Assembly: GCF_000300195.1 (NCBI RefSeq)
Contig: NZ_AMQH01000004.1
Span: forward strand, 156,631-220,630
Reading direction: 5' to 3'
From: Clostridium tunisiense TJ
GTDB lineage: Bacteria; Bacillota; Clostridia; Clostridiales; Clostridiaceae
Length of the DNA stretch: 64,000 nt
Positions 60,935-64,000 of the stretch are shown here, piece by piece. Each line of letters begins with the position of its first letter. Position 1 is the stretch's first letter. Made by a program: the position numbers and the translations under genes. The notes beneath the pieces are model-generated. The model was given only the letters and a program-made list of their open reading frames with translations, searched no databases and was not told where the DNA came from.

Positions 60935-62881
60935 ATGAAAATTGCATTAGCGGGAAATCCTAACTGTGGTAAAACCACCTTGTATAATGCTATTACAGGA
61001 AAGACAGAGGCAGTAGGTAACTGGGCCGGTGTTACTGTAGCTAAAAAAGAGGCGGAACTCAAGAAAAAATATAATTCAAAGGGTAGAAACATAAAAATTG
61101 TTGATCTTCCAGGAGCTTATTCTATTTCACCTTTTAGTGGTGAGGAGAAGATCACAAGGGATTTCATTTTAGAAGAAGCACCAGATGTAATTATTAACAT
61201 AGTAGATGGAGCTAATTTTAGTAGAAGCTTATTTTTTACAACTCAACTTTTGGAACTTGGAATTCCAGTGGTTATCGCTGTAAATAAAAATGATGTTCTT
61301 TCTAAAAGAGGGGACATAATCGATTTAAAAGCTTTAAGTAAATTACTAGGCTGTTCAGTAGTTAATACAACTGCTACTTCAGAGGAAGGCTTATTAGATT
61401 TAATTAATGAAGCAATAAAGGTTGGAGAAGAAAAGAAACCACAAGGTATACTAGAGCTTGCGGATAAAGACTCGGACATTGCTAGACAAAAGCTAGTAGA
61501 TGGTATTGTTAATAAGAGCTTAGATAAAAAAAGAGATGCGAAAAAGGTTAACTTTTCAGATAAAGTAGATAGAGTTGTGGCTCACAAGTGGTTTGGAATA
61601 CCAATTTTCTTTGCAATAATGTGGGCTGTATTCTCTTTCTCAATTAATGGGCTAGGAGGATTCTTATCAGACTACTTTAATGAAGTAGTATTTGCAGAAA
61701 TTGTTCCAAATGCAGCCAATGGATTTTTAGAAAGCTTAGGAGTTGCTCCATTATTACAAGCCCTTATAGTTGATGGTGTTATTGGTGGAGTTGGAGCGGT
61801 TATAGGATTCTTACCTCTAGTTATGGTATTATTTTTCTGCTTATCACTACTTGAAGATTGTGGATATATGGCTAGAGTTGCCATAGTAATGGATAGATTC
61901 TTTAAGAAAATTGGACTTTCAGGAAAGTCCATTATACCTATGATTGTTGGTTCTGGCTGTGCAATCCCAGGGGTTATGGCAACTAGAACTATAGAAGATA
62001 TTAATGAGAGAAGAATGACTACAATTCTTACTCCTTTTGTACCTTGTGGTGCAAAACTTCCAATTATTGCACTTTTTACAGCGGTGTTCTTCCCAGGTAA
62101 TTCTTGGGTTGGAGCAAGTATATATTTACTAGCTATAGTTATGATTGTAATTGGGGGACTTTTACTTAAGAAAATTTTTGTTTGGGAGAGTTCTTCTTAC
62201 TTCATAATGGAACTACCAGAATACAAAATGCCAAGTTTAAAATATGCTTTCCTACAAATGGTAGACAAAGCAAAAGGCTTTATTTATAAAGCTACTACTA
62301 TTATTCTTGTTTGCAATACTTTTGTATGGTTTGCCCAAGCTTATGGTTGGAATCTTCAGCCTGTGGAGGATCAAAGCTTAAGCATTCTTGCTTCCCTTGG
62401 AACAATAATTGCTCCAATACTAATTCCATTAGGAATGGTAGGATGGCAACTTGCAGCAGCTGCAATAACAGGCTTTATAGCAAAAGAAAATGTAGTTGCT
62501 ACCATTGCAGTATTATTAGCTGTAGCTTCTGAGGAAGCATTACATTTACCAGGAGGAGTTTTAACAGAATTCTTTACTCCAGTAACGGCTTTTGCATACC
62601 TAGCCTTTAACTTATTTACACCACCTTGCTTTGCAGCTATTGGAGCTATGAACTCAGAAATGGGATCAAAGAAATGGTTATTTAGAGCTTTAGGTTTCCA
62701 ATTCAGTGTGGGTTATCTTTTAGCAATGGTCATAGCTCAAGTAGGAACTTTAATAGTTTATGGAAAACCTGCAACAGGACTTGTACCTGCTATAATAATA
62801 GCTATTGTAGCGGCAGTGTATATTTTCATAACAATTAAAAAATCTGATTCAAAACGAATTCAGTTAGGAGTTGAAGCGTAA
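60935..62881 (+). CDS. feoB: Ferrous iron transporter B
   Basis: A 648-residue FeoB. The cytoplasmic GTPase domain has G1 GNPNCGKTT (7-15), GNWAGVTVAKKE, G3 DLPGAYSISPF and G4 NKND; a spacer domain follows, then a membrane domain with two GATE motifs (SIIPMIVGSGCAIPG and LTPFVPCGAKLPII) and about eight helices. It imports Fe2+ across the cytoplasmic membrane, mainly under anaerobic conditions. GAGGGGG precedes the ATG. The small Cys-rich gene behind it is almost touching. Confidence 0.96.
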   Translation: MKIALAGNPNCGKTTLYNAITGKTEAVGNWAGVTVAKKEAELKKKYNSKGRNIKIVDLPGAYSISPFSGEEKITRDFILEEAPDVIINIVDGANFSRSLFFTTQLLELGIPVVIAVNKNDVLSKRGDIIDLKALSKLLGCSVVNTTATSEEGLLDLINEAIKVGEEKKPQGILELADKDSDIARQKLVDGIVNKSLDKKRDAKKVNFSDKVDRVVAHKWFGIPIFFAIMWAVFSFSINGLGGFLSDYFNEVVFAEIVPNAANGFLESLGVAPLLQALIVDGVIGGVGAVIGFLPLVMVLFFCLSLLEDCGYMARVAIVMDRFFKKIGLSGKSIIPMIVGSGCAIPGVMATRTIEDINERRMTTILTPFVPCGAKLPIIALFTAVFFPGNSWVGASIYLLAIVMIVIGGLLLKKIFVWESSSYFIMELPEYKMPSLKYAFLQMVDKAKGFIYKATTIILVCNTFVWFAQAYGWNLQPVEDQSLSILASLGTIIAPILIPLGMVGWQLAAAAITGFIAKENVVATIAVLLAVASEEALHLPGGVLTEFFTPVTAFAYLAFNLFTPPCFAAIGAMNSEMGSKKWLFRALGFQFSVGYLLAMVIAQVGTLIVYGKPATGLVPAIIIAIVAAVYIFITIKKSDSKRIQLGVEA

Positions 62882-62882
62882 T

Positions 62883-63026
62883 ATGGGAAATATAATAGTT
62901 GGATTAGTTTTTCTTGCCATCTTTGGATTTGCCTTTAAAAAAGTTTATAGTGATACTAAAAATAACAAGTGCAGCTGTGGAAGTAGCTGCTCAGATAAAA
63001 GTAAGTGTAGTAGGGTTAAGCAATAA
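62883..63026 (+). CDS. FeoB-associated Cys-rich membrane protein
   Basis: A 47-residue protein with one membrane helix (IIVGLVFLAIFGFAFKKV) and a Cys-rich tail (KCSCGSSCSDKSKC), the standard FeoB-associated small protein (PF12669 type). It begins one base after the feoB stop. It probably handles iron at the FeoB cytoplasmic mouth. Confidence 0.88.
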   Translation: MGNIIVGLVFLAIFGFAFKKVYSDTKNNKCSCGSSCSDKSKCSRVKQ

Positions 63027-63136
63027 ATTTAGAGAGCAGATCAAGATTGAAAGTTTAGTTGAGACATAGGAATATAACATTTAATTTCTTAGTTTACACA
63101 TAGAATTTACTGATTTGAATATAGGATTTATAAATA
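63027..63136. other. Short non-coding stretch
   Basis: Nothing recognised between the feo operon and its terminator. Confidence 0.4.
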
Positions 63137-63191
63137 AAGAGATGAAAGTAATAATCTACAGGATTAGGATTTTCACCTCTTATTTTTTTTT
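63137..63191 (+). terminator. Terminator of the feoB operon
   Basis: AAGAGATGAAA pairs with TTTCACCTCTT (one mismatch), followed by a nine-base T run. Confidence 0.82.
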
Positions 63192-63368
63192 GGAAAGGCT
63201 GTGAAAATTGCTGGAACCCGCATGAACACTAAATCTTCTTATAAATATAACAATATACAAATAAGTATTTATAATAAGATAAATTTTTACGCCTATATAA
63301 GTTTTATCAAAGAGAAGAAGTAAACGCCAAGGATATAAATTAAAAAAGGACACCAATTTTAGTGTCCA

Positions 63369-63686
63369 TTAAGATATGTATACTTCACCATTGCCTACTA
63401 TAACTATTCTATAGGTTGGCTTTAGAGAAATTAGATTAAACTTTTCAGACTTAGGAGACAATCTTATAGATTGTATTATTAGTTGATTTTCATCGAATAA
63501 TTGTAAGTAAACATCATCTGTGGCAGAAATGTTTTGAACAGAATAAAGATTTTCTGAGGAAAAGTTAAAATCAGCTGCTTTATAAACCCCTTCTTTAAAG
63601 GTATTAGCTGCGGACACAGGTATAACATTAATTGTATTAAGTGATAAAGAAAGTAGAATTACGAATATGGTAAAAAACTTCTTCAT
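63369..63686 (-). CDS. Small secreted protein of unknown function
   Basis: A 105-residue exported protein with signal peptide MKKFFTIFVILLSLSLNTIN and a cleavage site near VSAAN. The mature 75 residues are beta-rich (DDVYLQLFDENQLIIQSIRL) without cysteines or known motifs. GAGGTGGTGAG lies before the ATG. Single gene. Confidence 0.7.
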   Translation of the reverse strand: MKKFFTIFVILLSLSLNTINVIPVSAANTFKEGVYKAADFNFSSENLYSVQNISATDDVYLQLFDENQLIIQSIRLSPKSEKFNLISLKPTYRIVIVGNGEVYIS

Positions 63687-63780
63687 GTAGACTCACCACC
63701 TCTCAACATTATTATGAGGAGAAAGATGGGTTAATATGCAAAATTTAAGTGAAGTAGAAGCCTATAGGCTTCCTTAGTGA

Positions 63781-63863
63781 AAGTTTAATTTATTCAGGTT
63801 CAAAAAGCCTTAAGTGAACCAGGGTAGGACTGATGTATAAGGTAAGTTTTAACTCTGGTTCCT
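63781..63863 (-). repeat. Dispersed intergenic repeat, inverted copy
   Basis: On the minus strand: GGAACCAGAGTTAAAACTTA ... CCCTGGTTCACTTAAGGCTT ... GAATAA, matching the left two thirds of 51621-51736. No gene is visible from 63687 to 64000. Confidence 0.72.
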
Positions 63864-64000
63864 TATAGATATACTACGTCATAGCTTTAAATAAAATTAA
63901 GTTTTTCAATACTTGGATAGCAAAATACTTTAAGGTTTCAAGTAGTAAATCTATATAGATAAAATGTAAAAGTAATTTTAATAAAAACCTATTTTTAAGG

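Noticed and set aside
1..64000. CRISPR arrays, tRNA and rRNA genes
   Set aside because: No regularly spaced repeats, cloverleaf-like sequence or rRNA signature was noticed on reading either strand.

Overview
The window looks like chromosomal DNA of a clostridium (Clostridium sensu stricto or a close relative). It is very AT-rich, uses strong GGAGG-type ribosome binding sites with frequent TTG and GTG starts, and carries typical clostridial genes (EFR1-type ferredoxin, FeoA/FeoB with the small Cys-rich FeoB partner, a MurC paralogue, ThrE pair). No rRNA, tRNA, CRISPR array, prophage structural gene or conjugation gene was seen.

Layout. 1-6300: end of an AEC-type transporter, a GNAT enzyme, and a siderophore uptake locus (ATPase and two permeases on minus, lipoprotein receptor on plus, divergent promoters around a Fur-like box). 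6480-11100: six or seven small plus-strand ORFs (DUF4085-like, TPR, WapI-like immunity protein, CPCC protein, TPR, YcxB-like) separated by four related foldback sequences. These have the layout of integron attC sites, yet no integron integrase is present. 11429-27700: a SsuA/NMT1-like substrate-binding lipoprotein gene split by a 15.2-kb integrative element. The element's large serine recombinase sits against the right junction, and the two junctions share only GAT; joining them restores a 342-codon gene exactly in frame.

The element carries a ComEC-like metallo-beta-lactamase-fold protein directly upstream of a Gabija anti-phage pair (gajA, gajB). It also carries an XRE regulator, a RecB-like nuclease piece, a translationally coupled tandem pair of serine recombinases followed by a 56-bp almost perfect palindrome, a DnaQ-BRCT exonuclease operon, a histidine phosphatase and a secreted protein. 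It is probably composite: one serine-recombinase element containing a second recombinase module.

27800-36200: accessory single genes, a group IIC intron relic behind a terminator, a secreted PPC-domain protein, a sigma factor, a broken amidase gene and a ceramidase-like gene preceded by two interleaved perfect inverted repeats. 37000-64000 is mostly ordinary core and accessory chromosome: MFS transporters, ThrE exporter pair, M28 peptidase, aminotransferase, a two-component system with a BcrAB-like ABC transporter, ECF sigma/anti-sigma pair, murC, a MerR regulator with its 20-bp-spaced promoter driving a ferredoxin gene, and Fur-controlled feoA and feoB. A family of about 100-bp intergenic repeats is scattered through 34.7-63.9 kb in both orientations.

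All functional names come from reading motifs by eye; no database search was run.
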